DNA of 20,007 nt, taken from NCBI GenBank assembly GCA_041487535.1, contig JBGPNM010000014.1, forward strand, positions 1-20,007, read 5' to 3'. This DNA is from JANWHZ01 sp041487535. Lineage in GTDB: Bacteria > Patescibacteriota > Saccharimonadia > Saccharimonadales > UBA4665. The first letter of the stretch is position 1. The number at the start of each line of letters is the position of its first letter. Below the pieces are notes generated by a model. The model did not search any database, was not told where the DNA came from, and saw only the letters and a program-made list of their open reading frames with translations. Both the position numbers and the translations under genes were made by a program. Shown piece after piece: positions 6,301-13,304 of this stretch.

Positions 6301-7399
6301 GGTTGTACTGGAAGTCAGCGACTTCGTGGCGCTGGTCAATCAGACCTTCGAGTATGCAATTCCGAGTATCATCATCCGAGGCGAACTCGCTAACTTCAAG
6401 ATCAGCAAGAACAAGTGGGTCTACTTTGACTTGAAAGATGAAACAGCAACGGTGCGTCTTTTCGGCACGGTGTATCAGCTGCCCGGACCTCTGGAAGACG
6501 GCATGGTGCTTTTAGTCCGCGGCGCGCCACGTCTGCACCCGCGCTTCGGGTTCAGCATAAACGTCCTAAGCATACGACCGGAGGGGGCAGGCACGATTCG
6601 TCGTGCTGCCGAGCTGCTGCAGGCGAAGCTCGAAGCGGAGGGCTTATTCGACCCAGCACGAAAACGGCGCTTGCCGTGTCCGCCGGCTACCATCGGGCTT
6701 GTTGCTTCCCGCCAGTCGGCAGCCTATGCTGACTTTATGAAGATACTGAATGCGCGTTGGGGCGGGGTAACCATTACGTGTATCGACGTTCAGGTACAAG
6801 GCGAGGTAGCGCCTGAGCAAGTGAGTGGTGCTATCGAGCAATTTAACCGTTCGGCCGTACTACCAGACGCACTGGTCGTAATACGGGGTGGCGGCAGCGC
6901 GGAAGATTTGTATGCGTTCAATACAGAACGGGTCACGCGGGCGGTAGCCGCCAGCCGTGTGCCCACCCTAGTGGCCATCGGCCACGAGGTTGATGTCAGC
7001 CTGGCGGAGCTTGCCGCCGACCAGCGTGCTAGCACCCCCAGCAACGCTGCGGAGCTGCTTGTGCCCGATCGTAGAGAGGTGCTGCGCCAACTGGATGAGA
7101 CGTCAGGATATTTGCGCCAATTGGTGTTGGGCCACATTCTTGCAGAGCGGCGCATACTGGTACAGTATGACGTCAACTCAGGCCGTGCCCTGGAGAATAC
7201 CTTGGTGCGTTCAAAAGAGCAGATAGCGTCTGCCGGGCGGCTTCTAACGGCGCTCGATCCCCGGACCATCCTGAAGCACGGCTACGCGATTGTGCGCGCT
7301 GCTGAAGTGGGCATAGTACGCCACGCGTCGGATGTTACCAGTGGTACTATAGTAAACGTAGAGCTTAGCGACGGCAGTTTTACTGCGGCGGTCCGCTAA
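6281..7399 (+). CDS. xseA: Exodeoxyribonuclease VII large subunit
   Basis: XseA is the catalytic subunit of exonuclease VII, which degrades single-stranded DNA to oligonucleotides in repair. The order of domains is visible: an N-terminal OB fold (about 10-100; IIIRGELANFKISKNKWVYF), the catalytic core with IGLVASRQSAAYADF, VIRGGGSAEDLYAFN and GHEVDVSLAELAADQRASTPS, then a shortened coiled-coil region and the C-terminal segment DPRTILKHGYAIV. The 372 residues are fewer than the roughly 450 of the E. coli enzyme; the saving is mostly in the helical region that recruits XseB. The gene overlaps the previous one by 20 nt, and xseB follows after 17 nt, so the two subunits are made together. No strong Shine-Dalgarno sequence precedes the ATG. 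Confidence 0.97.
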   Translation: MAEALTEVVLEVSDFVALVNQTFEYAIPSIIIRGELANFKISKNKWVYFDLKDETATVRLFGTVYQLPGPLEDGMVLLVRGAPRLHPRFGFSINVLSIRPEGAGTIRRAAELLQAKLEAEGLFDPARKRRLPCPPATIGLVASRQSAAYADFMKILNARWGGVTITCIDVQVQGEVAPEQVSGAIEQFNRSAVLPDALVVIRGGGSAEDLYAFNTERVTRAVAASRVPTLVAIGHEVDVSLAELAADQRASTPSNAAELLVPDRREVLRQLDETSGYLRQLVLGHILAERRILVQYDVNSGRALENTLVRSKEQIASAGRLLTALDPRTILKHGYAIVRAAEVGIVRHASDVTSGTIVNVELSDGSFTAAVR

Positions 7400-7416
7400 A
7401 AGCAGAAGGGGGAAAT

Positions 7417-7626
7417 ATGGCCAGGCAAACACAGACCTACAGTGCGATGATGAGCGAACTGCAGACGCTGCTGGCAGAAATGCAGGCTGAAGGGTTAGAC
7501 ATAGATGCAGCGATCGTCAAGTATGAGCGCGGGCAAGTGCTGCTTGCCGCGCTATCGGCATACCTAAAGACGGTGGAGAATAAAGTCGTACACCGTAAGG
7601 CTGATATCAGCTCTGAAACAGACTAG
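7417..7626 (+). CDS. xseB: Exodeoxyribonuclease VII small subunit
   Basis: XseB is a small helical subunit that binds along the coiled coil of XseA and is required for exonuclease VII activity. The 69-residue product shows the family layout: a first helix MMSELQTLLAEMQAEGLDIDAAIVKYERGQ, in which the motif LDIDAAIVKYERG is characteristic, then a second helix and a short charged tail. The purine-rich AGAAGGGGG before the ATG is one of the clearer ribosome binding sites in this operon. Its position directly after xseA supports the assignment. Confidence 0.93.
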   Translation: MARQTQTYSAMMSELQTLLAEMQAEGLDIDAAIVKYERGQVLLAALSAYLKTVENKVVHRKADISSETD

Positions 7627-7629
7627 ACC

Positions 7630-8130
7630 ATGCCGTTAATGCTTGCAATCCTGTGGGTTTTCGCTGGTACCGTAGTATTCTGCTTTGTCTTCGTGCTGCT
7701 ATTCGGGGCGCCATTTTTGCCTACGCTACGACCGCAAATTGAAGTGGCGTTGGACCTGCTGGATCTGAAGCCCGGGCAGACCATGCTGGAACTTGGCTGC
7801 GGTGATGGCCGGGTACTCATTGCCGCTGCCCGGCGCGGTCTGAAGGCTGTAGGATACGAGCTTAACCCCATACTAGCAGTGATTGCTTGGGTGCGCACTC
7901 GTAGATACCACGATCAAGTCAGGGTAGTATGGGGCGACTACTGGCGTGCGCCGTGGCCGCCGGCCGAAGGTATTTTCGGTTTCATACTACCACGCTATAT
8001 GAGCAAGTTGCACAAAAAAGTTATGCAGTATCTATACCGTCCGCTTCGAATCTCCAGCTTCGCGTTCATTATTCCACAGAAGGAGCCGAGCAAAACTGAG
8101 CAAGGGGTGTATTTATATGAGTACAAATAG
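7630..8130 (+). CDS. Membrane-anchored class I SAM-dependent methyltransferase
   Basis: The 166-residue product starts with a hydrophobic helix (about residues 4-28, IIe/Val/Phe-rich) followed by a compact Rossmann-type methyltransferase. Motif I is MLELGCGDGRVLIAA, the acidic residue at the end of the next strand is Glu in GYELNP, and a later motif is VVWGDYW. The last part (ILPRYMSKLHKKVMQYL) resembles small membrane-bound methyltransferases of lipids or proteins; the substrate cannot be told. The ATG lies 3 nt after the xseB stop with no own ribosome binding site, so translation is coupled. Its length is short for the class, but the conserved core is complete. Confidence 0.82.
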   Translation: MPLMLAILWVFAGTVVFCFVFVLLFGAPFLPTLRPQIEVALDLLDLKPGQTMLELGCGDGRVLIAAARRGLKAVGYELNPILAVIAWVRTRRYHDQVRVVWGDYWRAPWPPAEGIFGFILPRYMSKLHKKVMQYLYRPLRISSFAFIIPQKEPSKTEQGVYLYEYK

Positions 8131-8150
8131 ATGGGTGGCCCTCTAGGCCT

Positions 8151-8208
8151 AAGCCGCCTTTCTTATTCGCCAATGATGGAGGCTGGGAGCTTGCCAAGAA
8201 GACGGCTT
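8151..8208 (+). promoter_or_regulatory. Imperfect stem enclosing a Shine-Dalgarno sequence
   Basis: AAGCCG (8151-8156) pairs with CGGCTT (8203-8208), and the inner TTCTT (8160-8164) pairs with AAGAA (8196-8200). The loop holds GGAGG (8178-8182) and the proposed TTG start (8191). Folding could lower or modulate initiation of the next gene. Confidence 0.3.
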
Positions 8209-8895
8209 TTCGGGTACCATAACAACATGAGCAATATGAGGTCATCTGAACGGGGCTCCATGCTTATCCTGGTGCCGCTTGTGTTGGCTGTAGTTATGTT
8301 GGTTGCTGCGGTCGTCTTCGGCGGCTGGGCGTACGGCAAGATGCAGGATTACAAGAATAATGTTGACGCCAAAGTAAGTGTGGCGGTTGACGCTGCCAAA
8401 CAACAAGAGGCGGCTGCAAAAGATGCCGAATTTGCTCAGCTGGAGAAGCAGCCGCTCAAATCTTACACTGGGCCGGCCGCGTATGGCAGTGTTTCGATTA
8501 AATATCCGAAGACATGGAGCGCATATGTTAGTGATAGTGATAGTTCTACGCCGTATGTAGACGGCTACTTCTATCCGAATGTCGTGCCGGATATCCAAAG
8601 CCCGAGTTCGGCATTCGCACTGCGGGTACAGGTGGTGCAGCAAAGTTATAGTAATGTCCTGACTGGGTTGGCCGGCTTTGTGCAACAGAAACAAGCAACC
8701 GTAACACCATATGCCGCACCTAAGGTGCCATCAGTTATTGGTGTTAGGGTAGACGGCAAACTTGGGTCTCAAAAGAGCGGCAGCATGGTTGTACTGCCGC
8801 TGCGTAATATGACGCTGGAGATTTGGACGGAAGCACCCTCATTCCAAAACGACTTTGATAAGAACATCCTGCCCAACTTTACGTTTGCGCCGTAA
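8191..8895 (+). CDS. Single-pass membrane protein with a PsbP-like extracytoplasmic domain, function unknown
   Basis: The product has a short basic N-terminus, one strong membrane helix (MLILVPLVLAVVMLVAAVVF), a helical stalk (NNVDAKVSVAVDAAKQQEAAAKDAEF) and an outer beta-rich domain of about 140 residues beginning GSVSIKYPKTWSAYVSD. From memory, proteins with this KYPKTWSAYV segment recur in Saccharibacteria; I infer a resemblance to PsbP/MOG1-like folds but cannot test it. The helix next to ERGSM gives a pilin-like look, yet no prepilin cleavage site is evident. I chose TTG 8191 because GGAGG (8178-8182) lies 8 nt before it; ATG 8227 and ATG 8131 are alternatives without a ribosome binding site. 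It is the last gene of the 5103-8895 run. A surface or attachment role is possible but unproven. Confidence 0.72.
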   Translation: MPRRRLFGYHNNMSNMRSSERGSMLILVPLVLAVVMLVAAVVFGGWAYGKMQDYKNNVDAKVSVAVDAAKQQEAAAKDAEFAQLEKQPLKSYTGPAAYGSVSIKYPKTWSAYVSDSDSSTPYVDGYFYPNVVPDIQSPSSAFALRVQVVQQSYSNVLTGLAGFVQQKQATVTPYAAPKVPSVIGVRVDGKLGSQKSGSMVVLPLRNMTLEIWTEAPSFQNDFDKNILPNFTFAP

Positions 8896-8943
8896 TCTGA
8901 GGTACTTGAGACCTGTAGCAAGCCTGCGTCTTAGCCCATAAGA

Positions 8944-8952
8944 TGATATACT
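8944..8952 (+). promoter_or_regulatory. Extended -10 promoter for the pseudo-kinase/recO operon
   Basis: TGA-TATACT (8944-8952) is a well-formed extended -10 element 40 nt before the GTG at 8992. A -35 is not evident. GAGGG (8977-8981) serves as ribosome binding site 10 nt before the start. Confidence 0.5.
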
Positions 8953-8991
8953 TCACCCTGTATACGGCTTAACTGTGAGGGTACGGCTGAA

Positions 8992-9717
8992 GTGGCATCT
9001 GACGATTCTAATACCTATGGACCAATTTTAACGCAACATCTGCTGCTTACGGTAGTGGAACAGCTTAAGCTGCCGCTTATAAATATAGCCCGGCGCGCCG
9101 AGCTGGCCGGCTCGGTTCCGGAGCCGGCTGCTCTGGACACCATCCGTATCACGGCTGACGCAGCGCTGCAACTGCTGGACAACTACCTGCTTGGTGTGCA
9201 GCTGGCGGGCCAGGGGACAAGCATGTTCGAGACCGAGCCCGTGTCTGTTGCGGCGGTATTACATGATGCCGGCAACCAATTGCAGCCGCTGGCTAAGGCC
9301 TACGGCGTGCAGCTGGATTTGCAGGTCGATGGCAGGTACGGACCGGTGATGGCGCACCGGCGCGGACTGCAGGCGGCGCTTGTATCGCTGGGCTATGCAT
9401 TGGTTGAAGCGCTGCCGGCCCAAGAAGCCCCACAGCTGCGGCTGCATATGTCTGCCCACCGCTGCCGGTACGGTATTGTGGCCGGGCTCTACTGCGAAAC
9501 CGGCCGGATAACCGCGCAAGCGCTGCGATTGGGCCGTCAGCTGCAAGGGCGCGCGCGGCAGCCGTTAAACTTTTTATCGCATAGCACCGGTGCGGGCGTA
9601 TTTGTAGCTGACGCCATCCTTCATGCCATGCAGGTGCACCTGACCGCCTCGCGTCACCGGCATATGTACGGGCTTGGCGCCGTATTGCCGTTAAATCCCC
9701 AGCTGCAATTCGTCTAG
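8992..9717 (+). CDS. Degenerate histidine-kinase-like protein (no phosphoacceptor His)
   Basis: The 241-residue soluble product resembles the core of a sensor histidine kinase without any sensor domain. The N-terminal part aligns with a dimerisation helix: the H-box motif HELRTPL appears as EQLKLPL, with Glu23 (codon 9058-9060) in place of the phosphorylated His, and a second helix follows (IRITADAALQLLDNYLLG). The C-terminal part looks like the ATPase domain, ending in STGAGVFVADAILHAM and GLGAVLPL, which match the G2 box and last strands. The N-box equivalent LQAALVSLGYALVEALP has no Asn, and the G1 DxGxG is absent. Catalysis therefore seems lost; a scaffolding or ligand-binding role is likely. 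The neighbouring gene, 2 nt downstream, encodes a receiver with matching loss of the phosphate site. The GTG start is supported by GAGGG. Confidence 0.72.
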   Translation: MASDDSNTYGPILTQHLLLTVVEQLKLPLINIARRAELAGSVPEPAALDTIRITADAALQLLDNYLLGVQLAGQGTSMFETEPVSVAAVLHDAGNQLQPLAKAYGVQLDLQVDGRYGPVMAHRRGLQAALVSLGYALVEALPAQEAPQLRLHMSAHRCRYGIVAGLYCETGRITAQALRLGRQLQGRARQPLNFLSHSTGAGVFVADAILHAMQVHLTASRHRHMYGLGAVLPLNPQLQFV

Positions 9718-9719
9718 GT

Positions 9720-10112
9720 ATGGCGCAACTTCTGCTTATCGAGCCCGATGCGCTGCTTGCCCGGACGTACAAGACGGCCCTTGAAATGGCCGGTTATACC
9801 GTGTATGCGTGCGTCTCTGCCCAAACCGCGGTGAGCGCGGCCGACAAAGCATGTCCGGACATCGTGGTTATGGAGCTCCAGCTTGTTGCGCACAACGGCG
9901 TAGAATTTCTTTATGAATTTCGTTCGTATCCAGAGTGGCAGAATGTGCCCGTAGTTATACTGACGCATGTGTCGGCAGGTGAATTTGCGGGCAGTTGGCA
10001 ACTGCTGACGGGCGAGCTGAATGTCGGCGCTTATCTGTACAAGCCGCATACGAACCTCAAGAAGTTGGTGCGCACCGTAGAAGGTCTGGTGCCAGCGAAT
10101 AAATCAGCATGA
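9720..10112 (+). CDS. Receiver-like protein with Glu in place of the phosphoacceptor Asp
   Basis: This 130-residue product has the CheY fold pattern: strand 1 QLLLIEPD, strand 3 CPDIVVMELQL, strand 4 VPVVILTH and strand 5 GAYLYKPH. The phosphoacceptor position is Glu52 (GAG, 9873-9875) instead of Asp, and the acidic pair is changed to Pro9-Asp10. Thr82 and Lys108 are kept. A Glu at this site often imitates the phosphorylated state, so the domain may be locked in an active-like form; this is inference. The gene begins 2 nt after the kinase-like gene and its TGA overlaps the ATG of recO by 4 nt (ATGA), so all three are cotranslated. No output domain is present. The intact receiver at 2222-2623 shows that the genome also keeps a phosphorylatable version. 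Confidence 0.85.
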   Translation: MAQLLLIEPDALLARTYKTALEMAGYTVYACVSAQTAVSAADKACPDIVVMELQLVAHNGVEFLYEFRSYPEWQNVPVVILTHVSAGEFAGSWQLLTGELNVGAYLYKPHTNLKKLVRTVEGLVPANKSA

Positions 10113-10801
10113 ATCAGCAAACGACCATCGCCATCGTGCTTACGCGCACCGATTTTGGCGAAGCCGATCGTATTCTGACGTTACTCACGCCCGATCACGG
10201 TAAACTCCGGCTCATGGCCAAGGGTGTGCGCCGGATAAAATCCAAGCTTGCCGGCGGTATCGAACTCTTTAGCGTCAGCGATGTAACGTTCTTGCGCGGC
10301 CGCCGGGAGATTGGCACGCTTATTTCGGCCCGTCTCCGCCGTCACTACGGACACATCGTCGCCGACATCCGGCGGGTGCAGCTTGGCTACGACCTGATCA
10401 AGCTGCTCAATAAAAATACCGAGGACGAGACAGGGGCAGAATATTTCACGCTGTTGGAGCATGCCCTGCAAGCGTTGGACGATGTAACCGTAGACGTGGA
10501 CGTTATCCGCCTGTGGTTTGCCGCCCAACTGCTACGTATGGGCGGGCATAGCCCAAATCTGCAGACTGATCCGTCCGGTCACAAGCTGGAGGCCGACGCC
10601 GCCTATGCCTTCAGCTTCGACAGCATGGCGTTTGTTCCCAGCGACCACGGGCGTTTTGCTGCCGACCACGTCAAGTTTCTCCGGTTGTTATTCGGCAACT
10701 ACGGACCTACAATGCTGCAAAAGTTGCGCGTTCGCACCGAGATTGTTCAGGCTTGCGCACCGCTGGTGCAGACTATGCTTTCAACTTCGCTTAGGATATA
10801 A
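10109..10801 (+). CDS. recO: DNA repair protein RecO
   Basis: RecO helps RecR load RecA on single-stranded DNA gaps and anneals strands. The 230-residue product starts with the typical N-terminal OB fold: TIAIVLTRTDFGEADRILTLLT, then GKLRLMAKGVRRIKSKLAGGIELF. The helical C-terminal part follows (YDLIKLLNKNTEDETGAEYF, LLRMGGHSPNL). The zinc-binding CxxC pairs found in many RecO proteins are absent: the segment after GGHSPNL reads TDPSGHKLEADAAYAFSF. Metal-free RecO proteins are known, so this need not be a defect. The start overlaps the receiver-like gene by 4 nt. The last codons contain TATAAT (10797-10802), a -10 box for the next transcript. Confidence 0.92.
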   Translation: MNQQTTIAIVLTRTDFGEADRILTLLTPDHGKLRLMAKGVRRIKSKLAGGIELFSVSDVTFLRGRREIGTLISARLRRHYGHIVADIRRVQLGYDLIKLLNKNTEDETGAEYFTLLEHALQALDDVTVDVDVIRLWFAAQLLRMGGHSPNLQTDPSGHKLEADAAYAFSFDSMAFVPSDHGRFAADHVKFLRLLFGNYGPTMLQKLRVRTEIVQACAPLVQTMLSTSLRI

Positions 10802-10802
10802 T
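10797..10802 (+). promoter_or_regulatory. -10 box for glyS at the end of recO
   Basis: TATAAT (10797-10802) overlaps the last codons of recO. No good -35 is found. Transcription would start near 10809, giving a leader of about 119 nt before glyS, which is long for this window. Confidence 0.45.
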
Positions 10803-10835
10803 GCAGGCCAGTATGTATTCACGCAAAGTTATGGC

Positions 10836-10901
10836 TAGCTACGGATCGGTACACGGTATTGGCGTAAGCCTGTACTAATTTTTCTTTTATATCCGTAGCT
10901 A
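10836..10901 (+). promoter_or_regulatory. Structured glyS leader, attenuator-like
   Basis: TAGCTACGGAT (10836-10846) and ATCCGTAGCTA (10891-10901) are exact 11-bp inverted repeats. Between them lies a smaller hairpin: GGTACA (10848-10853) pairs with TGTACT (10871-10876, one G-T pair) and encloses GGC-GTAA-GCC, a GNRA-type tetraloop. This inner hairpin is followed by TTTTTCTTTT (10879-10888), so it looks like an intrinsic terminator located before the 3' arm of the long stem. The layout could control read-through into glyS. No T-box motif (AGGGTGG) is present. Confidence 0.5.
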
Positions 10902-10927
10902 CATAACGTTTGAAAGGTGACCAAAAT

Positions 10928-12334
10928 ATGAGCAATGTCTCTCTCGAAGATATCGTCAGTTTATGCAAACGGCGGGGATTTATCTACCAGGGCAGCGAGA
11001 TCTATGGTGGATTGGCCGGAACCTGGGATTACGGCCCGCTGGGCGTGGCGCTCAAGCGCAACATTACCCGCGAGTGGTGGAAGTTCTTTGTTGAAGACCG
11101 GGACGATATGTACGGCATTGACGCCGCCATCCTGATGAACCAGAACGTCTGGAAGGCCAGCGGCCACGTGGGCGGCTTCCATGACCCGCTGGTGGAAGAT
11201 TTGAAAACCAAAAAGCGCTACCGCGCAGACCATTTACTAGAAGAGAACGGCGTCAGTCCGGTTGGCATGACGCTAGAGCAAATGGACTTTGCCATCCGCG
11301 AGCACAAGCTCAAGAGCCCGGAAGGGAATGGCTTAGGCGAGGTGCGCCAGTTCAACATGATGTTCAAAACGCACGTGGGCGCCACGGCCGACGAGGCCAG
11401 TGTCAGCTACCTGCGGCCGGAAACCGCCCAGGGTATGTTCGTAAACTTCCGCAACGTCGTAGATAGTTTCTATCCGGACGTCCCGTTCGGCATGGGGCAG
11501 ATCGGCAAGGCGTTCCGCAACGAGATCGCCCCGCGCGACTTCGTCTTCCGCGTGCGCGAGCTAGAACAAATGGAGATCGAATATTTTGTTCACCCCGAAC
11601 AATGGCAGGAAAAGTTTGAGTACTGGTTGGGGCAGCAGAAGCAATTCCTGCTGTCGCTCGGCCTGCCTGAGGAGAAAATTCACCAGGTAGAGATTCCGGC
11701 CGAAGATCGCGCCCATTACAGCAAACGTTCCGTAGATACGGAATTCGACTTCCCATTCGGCCAGAAAGAGCTGACCGGCTTGGCTTACCGGACGGACTAT
11801 GACCTAATGAGGCATCAAGAAGCTTCGGGCAAGAGCATGGAATACCGGCCAAAGGACGGCAGCGCGCCGTTTGTACCGCACTGCGTGGAACCGACGTTCG
11901 GTCTGGACCGCCTAATCTTGGCCGTCATATCTACCAGCTATATTGTTGATGAACTGAACGGCGAAAAGCGCACGGTACTGAAGTTGCCGGCTCGTTTGGC
12001 GCCTGTAAAATGCGCTGTCTCCCCGCTATTGAAGAACAAACCAGAGTTGGTCGCCAAGGCCAGGGAAGTTTATCGCATGCTCAAGAATCCAACCGCCGAC
12101 ATGCCCGGACCACAAATGCTATACCAGGGTGCGGTAGTGTGGGACGACAATGGCAATGTGGGCAAACGCTACCGAAGGCAGGACGAAATTGGCACTCCGC
12201 AGTGTATTACCATCGATTTCCAGACGCTCGAAGATGACACCGTAACAATCCGCGACCGCGATACTGCCAAGCAGACTCGTGTGAGTATAGACAACCTCAA
12301 GCGCATGTCGGGCTTCATTGCATGGGAGAAGTAG
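10928..12334 (+). CDS. glyS: Glycyl-tRNA synthetase, single-chain class II type
   Basis: GlyRS charges tRNA-Gly with glycine. This is the dimeric, eukaryote/archaea-like form rather than the bacterial alpha2-beta2 type. The 468-residue product shows an N-terminal RRGFIYQGSEIYGGLAGTWDYGPLG, class II motif 2 FRNEIAPRDFVFRVRELEQME, motif 3 EPTFGLDRL, and a C-terminal anticodon-binding domain with GKRYRRQDEIGTPQCITID. I start at ATG 10928 because GAAAGGTGA lies about 8 nt upstream; the in-frame TTG at 10910 is less likely. The C-terminus is peculiar: it ends RMSGFIAWEK, and the next reading frame (12336-12491) repeats about 47 residues of this tail in a form closer to the family pattern (TPYCITV against TPQCITI here). 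Expression is probably controlled by the leader at 10836-10901. Confidence 0.97.
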   Translation: MSNVSLEDIVSLCKRRGFIYQGSEIYGGLAGTWDYGPLGVALKRNITREWWKFFVEDRDDMYGIDAAILMNQNVWKASGHVGGFHDPLVEDLKTKKRYRADHLLEENGVSPVGMTLEQMDFAIREHKLKSPEGNGLGEVRQFNMMFKTHVGATADEASVSYLRPETAQGMFVNFRNVVDSFYPDVPFGMGQIGKAFRNEIAPRDFVFRVRELEQMEIEYFVHPEQWQEKFEYWLGQQKQFLLSLGLPEEKIHQVEIPAEDRAHYSKRSVDTEFDFPFGQKELTGLAYRTDYDLMRHQEASGKSMEYRPKDGSAPFVPHCVEPTFGLDRLILAVISTSYIVDELNGEKRTVLKLPARLAPVKCAVSPLLKNKPELVAKAREVYRMLKNPTADMPGPQMLYQGAVVWDDNGNVGKRYRRQDEIGTPQCITIDFQTLEDDTVTIRDRDTAKQTRVSIDNLKRMSGFIAWEK

Positions 12335-12335
12335 C

Positions 12336-12491
12336 ATGAAGTTTCATCGCCGCCAGGACGAAATTGCCACACCATACTGCATTACCGTCGGCTTCCAAAC
12401 CCTGGAAGACAACACCGTCACCGTCCGCAACCGCGACACGGCGGAGCAGTCGCGCACCAAGATTGAAGATATTGTTCGCAGCATAAAATAG
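12336..12491 (+). CDS. 51-residue duplicate of the GlyRS C-terminal tail
   Basis: One base after the glyS stop, an ATG at 12336 opens a 51-codon frame starting MKFHRRQDEIATPYCITV and ending TAG at 12489-12491. It aligns without gaps to the last part of GlyRS: by my count about 30 of 47 residues are identical (for example RRQDEI, TP-CIT, FQTLED-TVT, RDTA-Q). The codons differ at many silent positions, so the copies are old or of different origin and the frame has been kept. This covers only the last strands and helix of the anticodon-binding domain, too little for that domain alone. It may be a remnant of an older glyS 3' end displaced by recombination, or a small protein that is still made. 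No ribosome binding site is apparent beyond coupling to the glyS stop. It is too short for usual gene-length cut-offs. Confidence 0.7.
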   Translation: MKFHRRQDEIATPYCITVGFQTLEDNTVTVRNRDTAEQSRTKIEDIVRSIK

Positions 12492-12533
12492 GCTAATTTA
12501 TAGGTCACGCTAATGAAATTAAGGTGATTACTA

Positions 12534-13178
12534 GTGCTTGATAATCCACTAAAACGCGAAAGCGTAAAAGCAATGGGCGCTACCGCTGCGCTTATTTCGG
12601 GGAATTTAATTGCTGCTAGTCTCGCAATAGCTTTGGGCGTGGCCGTGGAGGCCTTGGGCCTTTTAGGCGAAAAGAGGACGAAAGAACTGTTTGATTCCGA
12701 ACAGCTTGCCGGGAAAGTTATATCAAAAGTTAAACAATCAGATGATTTCGCGAGCTTTGTGTTTAGCGTTTGGCAGAAGCATAACTTTGAAAGTAGCCAA
12801 GAGCGCAGACGTATGCTAAAAAAGTTTCTTGAAAAAGAGGCGAATACTAATGATAATCATTTTGAAAACTTCTCAAAACTTGAAAATATCATGCAAAATG
12901 CGAACCTTAGAGCCATACGACTATTGAGCATCATTCATTCAGACACAGTACAAAAACGTAGGATCGATCCAGACGATGATTCTGATCGGATGCTCAGTTT
13001 ACAGAAACTCGTCCCTCTTGTCCAAAGCGTAATAAACATGCACGAACAAGACATTGAATATTTTATGAACGAGCTAGGAAGCTACGGGTTAGTCAGCACT
13101 TTGTATGGACGCTATGGAGGTACGTTCTACAATCATGCTAAATTAGGCTATGTACTTCTAGAGTATATCCAGGATTAG
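12534..13178 (+). CDS. AT-rich orphan gene, putative membrane-associated protein
   Basis: I do not recognise the family. The 214-residue product has a hydrophobic stretch near the N-terminus (about 14-44, Ala/Leu/Ile/Gly-rich, possibly one long membrane helix), a charged middle region (ESSQERRRMLKKFLEKEANTNDN), a helical part (FSKLENIMQNANLRAIRLLS) and a C-terminus ELGSYGLVSTLYGRYGG...HAKLGYVLLEYIQD that resembles winged-helix-like endings seen in accessory-region proteins. The bases and codons are visibly AT-richer than in the neighbours (many AAA, GAA, AAT, ATA codons), and the same shift covers the gap after it, which suggests recent acquisition. The GTG start has AAGGTGA (12521-12527) about 6 nt upstream. 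It lies just after the GlyRS-tail duplicate. A defence or phage-related role is possible, with no direct evidence. Confidence 0.7.
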   Translation: MLDNPLKRESVKAMGATAALISGNLIAASLAIALGVAVEALGLLGEKRTKELFDSEQLAGKVISKVKQSDDFASFVFSVWQKHNFESSQERRRMLKKFLEKEANTNDNHFENFSKLENIMQNANLRAIRLLSIIHSDTVQKRRIDPDDDSDRMLSLQKLVPLVQSVINMHEQDIEYFMNELGSYGLVSTLYGRYGGTFYNHAKLGYVLLEYIQD

Positions 13179-13247
13179 TTTTCCACAGCGAATGTTCGGA
13201 GTATTCAGCCAAAGCACTTGCCAAAAGTAGGGCGGGCGGAGTAATAA

Positions 13248-13253
13248 TATAAT
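13248..13253 (+). promoter_or_regulatory. -10 box in an AT-rich intergenic gap
   Basis: The gap 13179-13304 is AT-rich and has no gene. TATAAT (13248-13253) is the best promoter element and would give a leader of about 45 nt containing GAGG and AGGGGA just before the ATG at 13305. A second TATAAA (13264-13269) follows. TTGCCA (13218-13223) is too far away to serve as -35. Confidence 0.4.
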
Positions 13254-13304
13254 TAAGTGTAACTATAAAAGACACAAAAGTTAAAAACAAAGAGGTAGGG
13301 GAAG

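Noticed and set aside
10809..10927. T-box riboswitch for glyS
   Set aside because: The conserved AGGGTGG T-box sequence and the Stem I motifs are absent; only an unspecified attenuator-like structure can be supported.
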